Assembly: GCA_001304425.1 (NCBI GenBank)
Contig: LJTS01000099.1
Coordinates: 1 to 8,800 of the forward strand
Source: Betaproteobacteria bacterium SG8_40
GTDB lineage: Bacteria; Pseudomonadota; Gammaproteobacteria; Burkholderiales; Eutrophovitaceae
DNA: 8,800 nt
Reading direction: 5' to 3'
Shown here: piece after piece, positions 1 through 5,868 of the stretch
Layout: the number at the start of each line of letters is the position of its first letter
How positions within the stretch are numbered: position 1 is the stretch's first letter
Translations under genes and position numbers: made by a program
Notes under the pieces: model-generated
Database searches by the model: none
Seen by the model: the letters and a program-made list of their open reading frames with translations, nothing else
What the model was told of the DNA's origin: nothing

Positions 1-608
1 GGCCGGGCGCTGCTGGCCGATGGCCGAAACGCGCCAAGCCGTTCCACCAGGCGTGCGGCGTCGCGTTCGATCTGCAGCGAGTCGAGATGGGCCGGCCGGA
101 TAAATCCGCGATCCGCCATTTGCCGCAGGAACGCGATCAGCGGGTCGTAGTAGTTGCCGACGTTGAGCAGCCCGACCGGTTTGTCGTGTATGCCGAGTTG
201 CAGCCACGTCCAGGTCTCGAACAGTTCGTCCATGGTGCCGATGCCGCCCGGCAGTGCAATGAACGCGTCCGACAGTTCTACCATGCGCTGCTTGCGGGCG
301 TGCATGGAGTCGACCGCAATCATTTCGGTCACGCCGTCGTGCGCCAGCTCGGCGGTGCGCAAGCGATGCGGAATCACGCCGGTGACCTCGCCGCCGCCCT
401 CGAGGACGGCATCCGCGACAACGCCCATCAAGCCGACACTGCCGCCGCCGAACACCAGCCTGATTCGGCGCCTCGCGAGCAACGCTCCCAACGCGCGCGC
501 CGCGCTGGCGTATTCCTCGCGGTCACCGCTGCTGGAACCGCAATAGACGCAGACGCTTGCAGGCCAGGCGCCGTTACCGCTCGCCGCCTCGTCTGCGGAT
601 TCACTCAT
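1..608 (-). CDS. LOG-family (TIGR00730-type) Rossmann-fold protein, probable nucleoside 5'-monophosphate phosphoribohydrolase, partial at 3' end
   Basis: The minus strand reads open from an ATG at 608 to the window edge (202 codons seen). Members of this family, often misnamed lysine decarboxylases, cleave the N-glycosidic bond of cytokinin ribotides or AMP-like nucleotides in the cytoplasm. The family signature is complete: a Gly-rich turn FGGGSVGLMG near residues 53-62, the SMHARK segment at 101-106 with the catalytic Arg105, and PGGIGTMDE at 120-128 ending in the catalytic Glu128. The family is usually about 190-200 residues, so only the extreme C-terminus and stop are missing. The first 15 residues (Ser/Glu/Asp/Ala/Gly-rich) look like a disordered leader. 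The ATG overlaps the stop of the upstream Lrp gene (ATGA, 605-608) and has no recognisable ribosome-binding site of its own, which suggests translational coupling. The true substrate (cytokinin ribotide or another nucleotide) cannot be told from sequence. Confidence 0.93.
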   Translation of the reverse strand, partial: MSESADEAASGNGAWPASVCVYCGSSSGDREEYASAARALGALLARRRIRLVFGGGSVGLMGVVADAVLEGGGEVTGVIPHRLRTAELAHDGVTEMIAVDSMHARKQRMVELSDAFIALPGGIGTMDELFETWTWLQLGIHDKPVGLLNVGNYYDPLIAFLRQMADRGFIRPAHLDSLQIERDAARLVERLGAFRPSASSAR

Positions 609-1162
609 ACGTCACGACGCCGTTTGCCTTTCGCGGCCTTGCGCGGCATGTCCTGACGGTTTTGCCCGGGAATACGAGCACCGCCCTTTGCCGACACATC
701 CGCCGGCAGCGGCAGCGCCGTCTGGTATTTCACCTGCTTGAGCGCGAAGCTGGATTTGATGTTGCCCACGCCCGGCACACGCGACAGGAAATTCAGGACA
801 AACTCCTCCAGCGCCTGGATGTCGGGCACGACGACACGCAAAAGGTAGTCGGCCTCCCCGGTCATCAGATAACACTCCATCACTTCGGGGCGCTCGCGAA
901 TCGCATTCTCGAAGATTTCCAGCGCCTTCTCGACCTGCCGTTCGAGCGCAACCTGGATAAACACGCTGACTTTCAGACCGACCTTGAGCGCATCGAGCAA
1001 GCTGACATAGCGGCTGATATAGCCGGCCTGCTCCAGCGCGCGCACCCGCGCCAGGCAGGGCGACGGCGACAGCCCCACCGCGTGCGCCAATTGCACGTTG
1101 GACATGCGCGCGTCCCCCTGCAACAGGGAAAGGATTTTCCAGTCGATCGAATCGAGCAACAT
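605..1162 (-). CDS. Lrp/AsnC-family transcriptional regulator with a basic C-terminal tail (MdeR/BkdR-like by context)
   Basis: A 185-residue DNA-binding protein read from ATG 1162; an in-frame TTG at 1168 would add two residues, but the ATG is the more ordinary choice and is preceded by a weak TTGAG. An N-terminal winged helix-turn-helix occupies about residues 4-50 (the recognition region SNVQLAHAVGLSPSPC is typical of Lrp). It is followed by a linker and the RAM/AsnC ligand-binding domain (about 66-148), which includes the family's Gly-x-x-Asp-Tyr turn at TGEADYLLRV (101-110). Lrp proteins usually end near residue 150-160 after a hydrophobic strand; here about 33 extra residues follow, rich in Lys/Arg (PRKAAKGKRRRDV at the end). 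It is divergent from the E1 gene, which it probably regulates, and shares an ATGA junction with the LOG gene. Family assignment is firm; the effector (a branched-chain amino acid, methionine or another) is unknown. Confidence 0.93.
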   Translation of the reverse strand: MLLDSIDWKILSLLQGDARMSNVQLAHAVGLSPSPCLARVRALEQAGYISRYVSLLDALKVGLKVSVFIQVALERQVEKALEIFENAIRERPEVMECYLMTGEADYLLRVVVPDIQALEEFVLNFLSRVPGVGNIKSSFALKQVKYQTALPLPADVSAKGGARIPGQNRQDMPRKAAKGKRRRDV

Positions 1163-1196
1163 ACTCAATATATTATGTGGATATTCTCAAACGATT

Positions 1197-1211
1197 CGGA
1201 ATTATATGCTG
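1197..1211. promoter_or_regulatory. Lrp-like operator box overlapping the -10 of the regulator gene
   Basis: CGGAATTATATGCTG matches the published E. coli Lrp consensus YAGHAWATTWTDCTR at 12 of 15 positions by my count. The consensus is degenerate and this stretch is AT-rich, so a chance match is possible. Its position over the minus-strand TATAAT next to an Lrp-family gene is what makes it credible. An overlapping small palindrome, ATTC-G-GAAT, sits at 1194-1202. Confidence 0.4.
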
Positions 1212-1229
1212 TTTGAACACGATATTCTG
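1201..1229 (-). promoter_or_regulatory. Candidate promoter of the Lrp-type regulator (perfect -10, poor -35)
   Basis: On the minus strand the hexamer TATAAT lies at 1206-1201, a perfect sigma-70 -10. With a 17-base spacer the -35 position is CAGAAT (1229-1224), a poor match, as is common for regulated promoters. Transcription would begin near 1194, giving a leader of about 32 bases before ATG 1162. The -35 position falls inside the second GATATTCT repeat and the -10 inside the Lrp-like box, which fits autoregulation; that last point is inference. Confidence 0.5.
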
Positions 1230-1315
1230 GCGTCAAACGAAACCCCATGCTACGCATAAAACGTTACCATCGTGCTGCTCGCTACGCCCCGCACCGGGCG
1301 CATAAACAGACTATC

Positions 1316-1321
1316 AGGTGA
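1316..1321 (+). promoter_or_regulatory. Ribosome-binding site deciding the E1 start
   Basis: AGGTGA lies 5 bases before ATG 1327. The alternative GTG start at 1318 falls within it and has no comparable site upstream, so the ATG is preferred. Confidence 0.65.
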
Positions 1322-1326
1322 CATTG

Positions 1327-4026
1327 ATGACCGATCTTTCCGAAGCGCAAGACCTCAACATATCAGCATTCTGGCGCGTGCTGCCGCAAGACATGGATCC
1401 AGTCGAAACGCGCGAATGGATCGAGGCCTTCAAGAACATTGTCGAACTCGAAGGCGCGGAGCGCGCGACATTCATTCTAATGAAGCTGATCGAGCAGGCG
1501 CGGCGCCTGCGGGTGCCGATGCCGCCGGTGGTCAACACGCCTTACAGCAACACGATTTCGCTGGCCGACCAACCACAGTTTCCCGGCAACCCGGAGATCG
1601 AGGCGCGGTTATCCGCGCTGGTGCGCTGGAACGCGCTCGCCATGGTGGTGCGCGCCAATCGCGCCCACCCGGAACTGGGCGGACACATCGCCACTTACGC
1701 ATCGTCGGCAGACCTGTTCGAGGTCGGCTACAACCATTTCTTCCGCGCCGGTCAGTCGGGCGATTGCATCTACTTCCAGCCGCACTCGGCGCCCGGGGTT
1801 TACGCGCGCGCTTTCATGGAAGGCCGGTTGAGCGAGGAGAACCTTTCCAATTACCGCCAGGAAACCGGCGGCAAGGGACTGTCATCGTATTGCCACCCGT
1901 GGCTGATGCCGGATTTCTGGCAGTTTCCAACCGGCTCGATGGGCCTTGGCGCGATCACCGCCATCTACCAGGCACGCTTCATCCGTTACCTCGAACATCG
2001 CGACATCAATCCGGCCGGGGACCGCAAGGTGTGGTGTTTCGTCGGCGACGGCGAGATGGACGAACCGGAGTCGCTCGCCGGATTGTCGCTGGCCGCGCGC
2101 GAGGGCCTGGACAACCTGATTTTCGTGGTGAACTGCAACCTGCAGCGCCTCGATGGCCCGGTGCGCGGCAATGGCTCGGTGGTACAGGAACTGGAAGGAC
2201 TGTTCGGCGGCGCCGGCTGGAACGTCATCAAGGTGATGTGGGGGTCGGACTGGGATTCGCTGTTCGCCCGCGATACCGACAACGTCATCCTCAAACGCCT
2301 GCACGAGACCGTCGACGGAGAGTTCCAGACCTACGCAGCCACCGACGGCCAGTTCAACCGCGAGCACTTCTTCAACAAGTATCCGGAATTGCAGAGCCTG
2401 GTGTCGCACCTGTCCGACGAAGACATCGACCGGCTCAAGCGCGGCGGACACGATCCGGTAAAAATCTACGCCGCCTACCACGCAGCTTCGAATCACAAGG
2501 GCCGGCCGACGGTTATCCTCGCCCAGACCAAGAAGGGTTACGGCATGGGCACCTGGGGCCAGGGCAAGATGACCGCCCACCAGCAAAAGAAGCTGGAAAC
2601 CGATGCGCTGCTGGCGTTCCGCGACCGGTTTGCAATACCGATTTCCGACAATGACGTGGAGAACCTGCGTTTCTTCCTCCCGCCAAAAGACAGCCCGGAG
2701 ATGAAATACCTGCACGCGCGTCGCCAGGCGTTGGGCGGCTACCTGCCACAACGCGCACGACAGGCCGACAGTCCTTCCGTACCCGAGCTCTCGACATTCT
2801 CCAGGCTGCTGGAGGGCACCGGGGAACGCGAGCAGTCGAGCACCATGGTGTTCGTGAACATGCTGGCGCAACTGCTGCGCGACAAGCAGTTCGGCAAGCA
2901 CATCGTGCCGATCGTCGCCGACGAAGCGCGCACCTTCGGCATGCAATCGCTGTTCAGGCAGGTCGCGATCTATTCGCCCTTCGGGCAGTTGTACGAACCG
3001 GAAGACAAGGCCGAACTGCTCTACTACAAGGAAGCCAAGGACGGTCAGATTCTGGAAGAAGGCATCACCGAAGCGGGCGCTATTTCATCCTGGATCGCTG
3101 CGGCGACTTCGTATTCGGTGCACGGCGTGCCGATGCTGCCGTTCTATGTCTTCTACTCCTGTTTCGGTTTCCAGCGCATCGGCGACCTGATATGGGCGGC
3201 CGGCGACTCGCGTGCGCGCGGTTTTCTGCTGGGCGCGACGGCGGGACGCACGACGTTGTCGGGCGAGGGTTTGCAGCACGAAGACGGCTCCAGCCACCTG
3301 CTGTTCTCCACCGTACCCAACTGTGTGGCCTACGATCCGACCTACGGTTACGAGGTGGTGACCATCATCCGCGACGGCATGCGCCGCATGCTGGAAGCGC
3401 AGGAAGACGTGTTCTATTACGTCACCATGATGAACGAGAACTACCAGCACCCCGCCATGCCGGAGGGTGCCGAGGAAGGCATCCTCAAAGGGATGTATCG
3501 CCTGCGCCAGAGTAAGGCGAAGAAGCCCGCGGCATCCGCGCAGTTGCTCGGCTCCGGCGCCATCCTGCGCGAAGTGCTGGCCGCGGCCGACTTGCTGGAA
3601 CAGGACTGGAAGGTCGGCGCCGATGTGTGGAGCGTCACCAGCTTTACCGAACTGCGGCGCGACGGCATGTCGGTCGAACGTGACAACCGCTTCAACCCGG
3701 AGCGCGACCCGAAACCTTCATGGGTCGAGCAGTGTCTGAACGACACCAGCGGCCCGATCATCGCCTCCACCGATTACATGCGTTCGGTTGCCGACCTGAT
3801 TCGCACCTGGGTACCGCGACGTTACGTGACGCTCGGCACCGACGGCTTCGGGCGCAGCGACACCCGCGCCGCGCTGCGCGACTTCTTCGAGGTCGACCGT
3901 CATCATGTCGTGGTCGCGACGCTCAAGGCGCTGGCGGACGAAGGCAGCATCGAGCGCAAGACGGTCAGCGAGGCAATCGGCAAATACGGCATCAAGCAGG
4001 ATCGCCCGAACCCCTGGGACGTATAA
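1327..4026 (+). CDS. Homodimeric pyruvate-dehydrogenase-type E1 component (AceE/MdeB family), 2-oxo acid decarboxylase
   Basis: An 899-residue thiamine-diphosphate enzyme of the single-chain E1 class, which decarboxylates a 2-oxo acid and passes the acyl group to the lipoyl arm of an E2. I start it at ATG 1327, preceded by AGGTGA at 1316-1321 with a 5-base gap; a GTG at 1318 would add three residues but lies inside that site. E. coli AceE has 887 residues, so this is full length. The TPP/Mg motif runs from GDG (240-242) to NCN (269-271). By my alignment to remembered E. coli AceE the active-centre residues are kept: His120, His153, His418 (mobile loop), Glu533, Glu582 and His651. The C-terminal domain ends normally (GTDGFGRSD...). 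No E2 or E3 gene follows, so it probably borrows them from a complex encoded elsewhere. Divergence from an Lrp regulator recalls P. putida mdeR and mdeB, where the substrate is 2-oxobutyrate; pyruvate remains possible. Confidence 0.95.
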   Translation: MTDLSEAQDLNISAFWRVLPQDMDPVETREWIEAFKNIVELEGAERATFILMKLIEQARRLRVPMPPVVNTPYSNTISLADQPQFPGNPEIEARLSALVRWNALAMVVRANRAHPELGGHIATYASSADLFEVGYNHFFRAGQSGDCIYFQPHSAPGVYARAFMEGRLSEENLSNYRQETGGKGLSSYCHPWLMPDFWQFPTGSMGLGAITAIYQARFIRYLEHRDINPAGDRKVWCFVGDGEMDEPESLAGLSLAAREGLDNLIFVVNCNLQRLDGPVRGNGSVVQELEGLFGGAGWNVIKVMWGSDWDSLFARDTDNVILKRLHETVDGEFQTYAATDGQFNREHFFNKYPELQSLVSHLSDEDIDRLKRGGHDPVKIYAAYHAASNHKGRPTVILAQTKKGYGMGTWGQGKMTAHQQKKLETDALLAFRDRFAIPISDNDVENLRFFLPPKDSPEMKYLHARRQALGGYLPQRARQADSPSVPELSTFSRLLEGTGEREQSSTMVFVNMLAQLLRDKQFGKHIVPIVADEARTFGMQSLFRQVAIYSPFGQLYEPEDKAELLYYKEAKDGQILEEGITEAGAISSWIAAATSYSVHGVPMLPFYVFYSCFGFQRIGDLIWAAGDSRARGFLLGATAGRTTLSGEGLQHEDGSSHLLFSTVPNCVAYDPTYGYEVVTIIRDGMRRMLEAQEDVFYYVTMMNENYQHPAMPEGAEEGILKGMYRLRQSKAKKPAASAQLLGSGAILREVLAAADLLEQDWKVGADVWSVTSFTELRRDGMSVERDNRFNPERDPKPSWVEQCLNDTSGPIIASTDYMRSVADLIRTWVPRRYVTLGTDGFGRSDTRAALRDFFEVDRHHVVVATLKALADEGSIERKTVSEAIGKYGIKQDRPNPWDV

Positions 4027-4051
4027 CGGCCGCGGGGCGTTCACCGGCACG

Positions 4052-4082
4052 GAAGCGATGCGGGTTCGCCTGCATCGCCTTC
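4052..4082 (+). terminator. Hairpin with TTCG loop downstream of the E1 gene, possible terminator
   Basis: Twenty-five bases after the E1 stop, 13 base pairs can form: 4052-4064 with 4069-4082, one G-T wobble (4062/4071), one bulged C (4079) and a TTCG tetraloop at 4065-4068. The core arms are GCGATGC and GCATCGC. It is not followed by a run of T, so it is not a textbook intrinsic terminator; it may end or stabilise the E1 message, with rho doing the rest. It is the strongest hairpin I found between genes in this window. Confidence 0.45.
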
Positions 4083-4171
4083 ACCGTTGCCCTTTGCACA
4101 AGCAGGGTTGTTACCATCCTCCCGGGTATGTAAAACTCGCGGGCTGCTGATTGTCCCGAGCCTTTGATCCG

Positions 4172-4684
4172 ATGCGAATACACCATTTCCTGGCAGCCAT
4201 CCTGGCCGCGTCCGCGTTGACGGCAGCCGCGGCCGACCTGTCCAAGATCAAGGAATGGACCGGCGGTGCGCCGCCACCGCTGGCACTGAAGGATCTTGAC
4301 GGCAAGGAACGGCAACTGGCCGACTACCGCGGCAAGGTCGTAGTGCTGAACTTCTGGGCAACCTGGTGCGCGCCGTGCATCGAAGAGATGCCCTCTTTCG
4401 AACGGCTTGCCGCAAAAATGGCCGATGAGCCGTTTGCGCTGGTCACCGTCAATTTCGGCGAGAAGCCGGCGCGCATCACGCCGTTCCTGAAAAAAATCGG
4501 TGTAGATGTTCCGGTGTTGCTGGACACGGACATGCGCGCGTCGAAAGCCTGGGTCAAGCGCGGGCTGCCGACCACATTCGTCATCGATGCCGACCAGAAC
4601 ATTCGCTACCAGGTGCTCGGCGAACTCGCCTGGGACGCACCCGAAGTCGAAGCGAAGATCCGCGAGTTGCTGCCAAAGCAATAG
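4172..4684 (+). CDS. Exported TlpA/ResA-like thioredoxin-fold disulfide reductase
   Basis: A 170-residue periplasmic thiol-disulfide protein. I start it at ATG 4172; an in-frame TTG at 4151 would add seven residues ahead of the signal peptide, and neither start has a clear ribosome-binding site. Residues 1-20 form a signal peptide (positive Arg/His start, Ala/Leu-rich core, Ala-x-Ala end before ADLSK). The mature part is an AhpC/TSA-Redoxin or TlpA-type domain: LKDLDGKERQLADYRGK, then the active site WCAPC at 65-69 (Cys66 and Cys69) and the cis-proline loop GLPTTFVID with Pro133. The WCxPC motif and signal peptide match proteins that reduce disulfides for cytochrome c maturation or other envelope clients, usually fed by DsbD/CcdA, but neither electron donor nor cytochrome c genes are present. 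A Tat-exported cysteine transglutaminase homologue follows after 47 bases, a possible client. Domain call firm; partner unknown. Confidence 0.92.
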   Translation: MRIHHFLAAILAASALTAAAADLSKIKEWTGGAPPPLALKDLDGKERQLADYRGKVVVLNFWATWCAPCIEEMPSFERLAAKMADEPFALVTVNFGEKPARITPFLKKIGVDVPVLLDTDMRASKAWVKRGLPTTFVIDADQNIRYQVLGELAWDAPEVEAKIRELLPKQ

Positions 4685-4731
4685 CGCAGCCGCTTCGTGA
4701 CGGATCACAATTCATAGAGAGAAAGCACCCG

Positions 4732-5868
4732 ATGGACAGGCGTTCATTTCTGCAAGGCAGCGCGAGTGCGCTGCTTGCCTCATCCGTGCCCCGGTTCGCG
4801 ACCGCCGCAACCAGTGGCGAAAACCCGCAAACCGTTTCACCATCCCGGTTCGAGCCTGAGCCGCGGGGCTGGCGCGTATTCGAAGTGGTCACCCGCATCG
4901 AACTGTCGGAGGCGAAAAGGAAATCGCGCGTCTGGCTGCCGTTGCCTTCGGTGCATGAAGATACGTGGATGCGGCCGATGGGCAACCGCTGGTCCGGCAA
5001 TGCCGCAAGCATGCAAGCCGTGACCGAAGCCCGTTATGGCACGCAGATGCTGTTTGCCGAATGGACCGACAAGCAATCGGCATCGGAGCTGGATGTACCG
5101 GTGCTCGAAGTACGGAGCCGTTTCGCGACCCGCGACCGCAACACCGACTGGGAGGCGCGCGGCGAGCACCGCCTGTCGGAGACGGAACGGCGCCTTTATA
5201 CCGAAGCGACGGCACTGGTCCCGACCGACGGCATCGTCCTGCGTACAGCGAACGCCGCGATTGGCGATGCGCGCTCCGATACCGACAAGGCGCGGGCGAT
5301 TTACGAGTGGATTGTCGGCAACACCGCGCGCAACCCGAAAACGCGCGGCTGCGGACTCGGTGACATCGGCACGATGCTCGAGACCGGCGACCTCAGCGGC
5401 AAGTGCGCGGATATCAACACCCTGTTCGTTGGCATGTGCCGCGCGGTCGGCATCCCGGCGCGCGATGTGTATGGCGTGCGCGTCGCCGATTCGCTCTTCG
5501 GCTATCGCAGCCTCGGCAAGAGCGGCGACATCAGCAAGGCGCAGCATTGCCGCGCGGAAGTATTCCTCGAAGCCTACGGCTGGGTACCGGCCGATCCGGC
5601 TGACGTGCGCAAGGTCGTGCTGGAAGAACGGCCCGGGTTGACGCTGACGCATCCGCTGGTCACGCAGGTGCGCGAGCAATTGTTCGGCGCCTGGGAGACC
5701 AACTGGCTGGCGTACAACTTCGGCCACGACATCGAACTGCCGTTCTCGAACGGCCCGGCGATACCCTTCTTCATGTATCCGCAGGGCGAAACCACCGACG
5801 GACGGCTAGACAGCCTCGCACCGGAGCTTTTCAGGTACCAGTTGACCTCGGCCGAGGTCACCGCTTGA
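4732..5868 (+). CDS. Tat-exported transglutaminase-like (papain-fold) protein
   Basis: A 378-residue envelope protein. The start at ATG 4732 gives an immediate twin-arginine signal (DRRSFLQ at 2-8, then a Ser/Ala/Leu core and cleavage region near ATA, 24-26), so it should be exported already folded. An N-terminal beta-rich region (about 45-135; WRVFEVVTRIEL...SRVWLPLP) precedes the transglutaminase-core domain (about 180-300). The catalytic triad is visible: Cys225 in SGKCADI, His272 in AQHCRAEVFL and Asp288 in PADPADV. Bacterial relatives act as cysteine peptidases or amidases or cross-linkers, mostly of unknown substrate. Three further cysteines (207, 236, 273) lie in the core. A purine-rich AGAGAGAAAG precedes the start. 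The gene lies 47 bases after the thioredoxin gene and its stop overlaps the TTG start of the HAD gene, so all three are probably co-transcribed. Enzymatic activity is likely from the intact triad; the substrate is not known. Confidence 0.9.
   Translation: MDRRSFLQGSASALLASSVPRFATAATSGENPQTVSPSRFEPEPRGWRVFEVVTRIELSEAKRKSRVWLPLPSVHEDTWMRPMGNRWSGNAASMQAVTEARYGTQMLFAEWTDKQSASELDVPVLEVRSRFATRDRNTDWEARGEHRLSETERRLYTEATALVPTDGIVLRTANAAIGDARSDTDKARAIYEWIVGNTARNPKTRGCGLGDIGTMLETGDLSGKCADINTLFVGMCRAVGIPARDVYGVRVADSLFGYRSLGKSGDISKAQHCRAEVFLEAYGWVPADPADVRKVVLEERPGLTLTHPLVTQVREQLFGAWETNWLAYNFGHDIELPFSNGPAIPFFMYPQGETTDGRLDSLAPELFRYQLTSAEVTA

Larger units (their letters stand above)
1180..1240. repeat. Phased direct and inverted repeats in the divergent promoter (candidate regulator-binding array)
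   Basis: GATATTCT occurs at 1180-1187 and 1221-1228, 41 bases apart, close to four helical turns. TCAAACGA occurs at 1187-1194 and 1233-1240. Between them GTTTGA (1211-1216) is the exact inverse complement of TCAAAC. The three six-base elements are centred about 24 and 22 bases apart, roughly two helical turns each. Lrp-family octamers typically bind several phased sites and wrap DNA, so this is a plausible operator array; binding itself is inferred. Confidence 0.45.
1163..1326. promoter_or_regulatory. AT-rich divergent promoter region between the Lrp-type regulator and the E1 gene
   Basis: This 164-base gap is markedly AT-rich on its left two thirds (about 1163-1270) compared with the GC-rich genes on both sides. 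It must hold promoters for both divergent genes. It contains a perfect minus-strand TATAAT, an Lrp-like 15-base box, the direct repeat GATATTCT twice and a TCAAAC/GTTTGA/TCAAAC array, each listed separately. The right third (1271-1326) is GC-richer and is probably the E1 leader. I do not see a convincing sigma-70 pair for the E1 gene; TACCAT at 1265-1270 is a possible -10. Confidence 0.7.

Noticed and set aside
1170..1176. TATTAT on the plus strand as -10 for the E1 gene
   Set aside because: No acceptable -35 lies upstream and it would give an improbably long leader of about 150 bases beginning beside the regulator's start codon.
87..1216. Several plus-strand open frames over the LOG and Lrp genes
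   Set aside because: Both minus-strand genes carry complete family motifs; the plus-strand readings have none.
1272..2654. Long open frame (460 codons) on the plus strand overlapping the E1 gene
   Set aside because: It is an Arg/Gly/Pro-rich shadow of the E1 gene in another frame, with no domain-like pattern, as expected in high-GC DNA.
1882..2946. 354-codon open frame antisense to the E1 gene
   Set aside because: Composition follows the complement of the E1 codons, there is no ribosome-binding site or family motif, and E1 is clearly the real gene.
3992..4708. 238-codon open frame antisense to the thioredoxin gene
   Set aside because: No recognisable motif; the plus-strand gene has WCAPC, cis-Pro and a signal peptide.
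4837..5727. 296-codon open frame antisense to the transglutaminase-like gene
   Set aside because: Shadow frame in GC-rich sequence; the plus-strand gene has signal peptide and catalytic triad.
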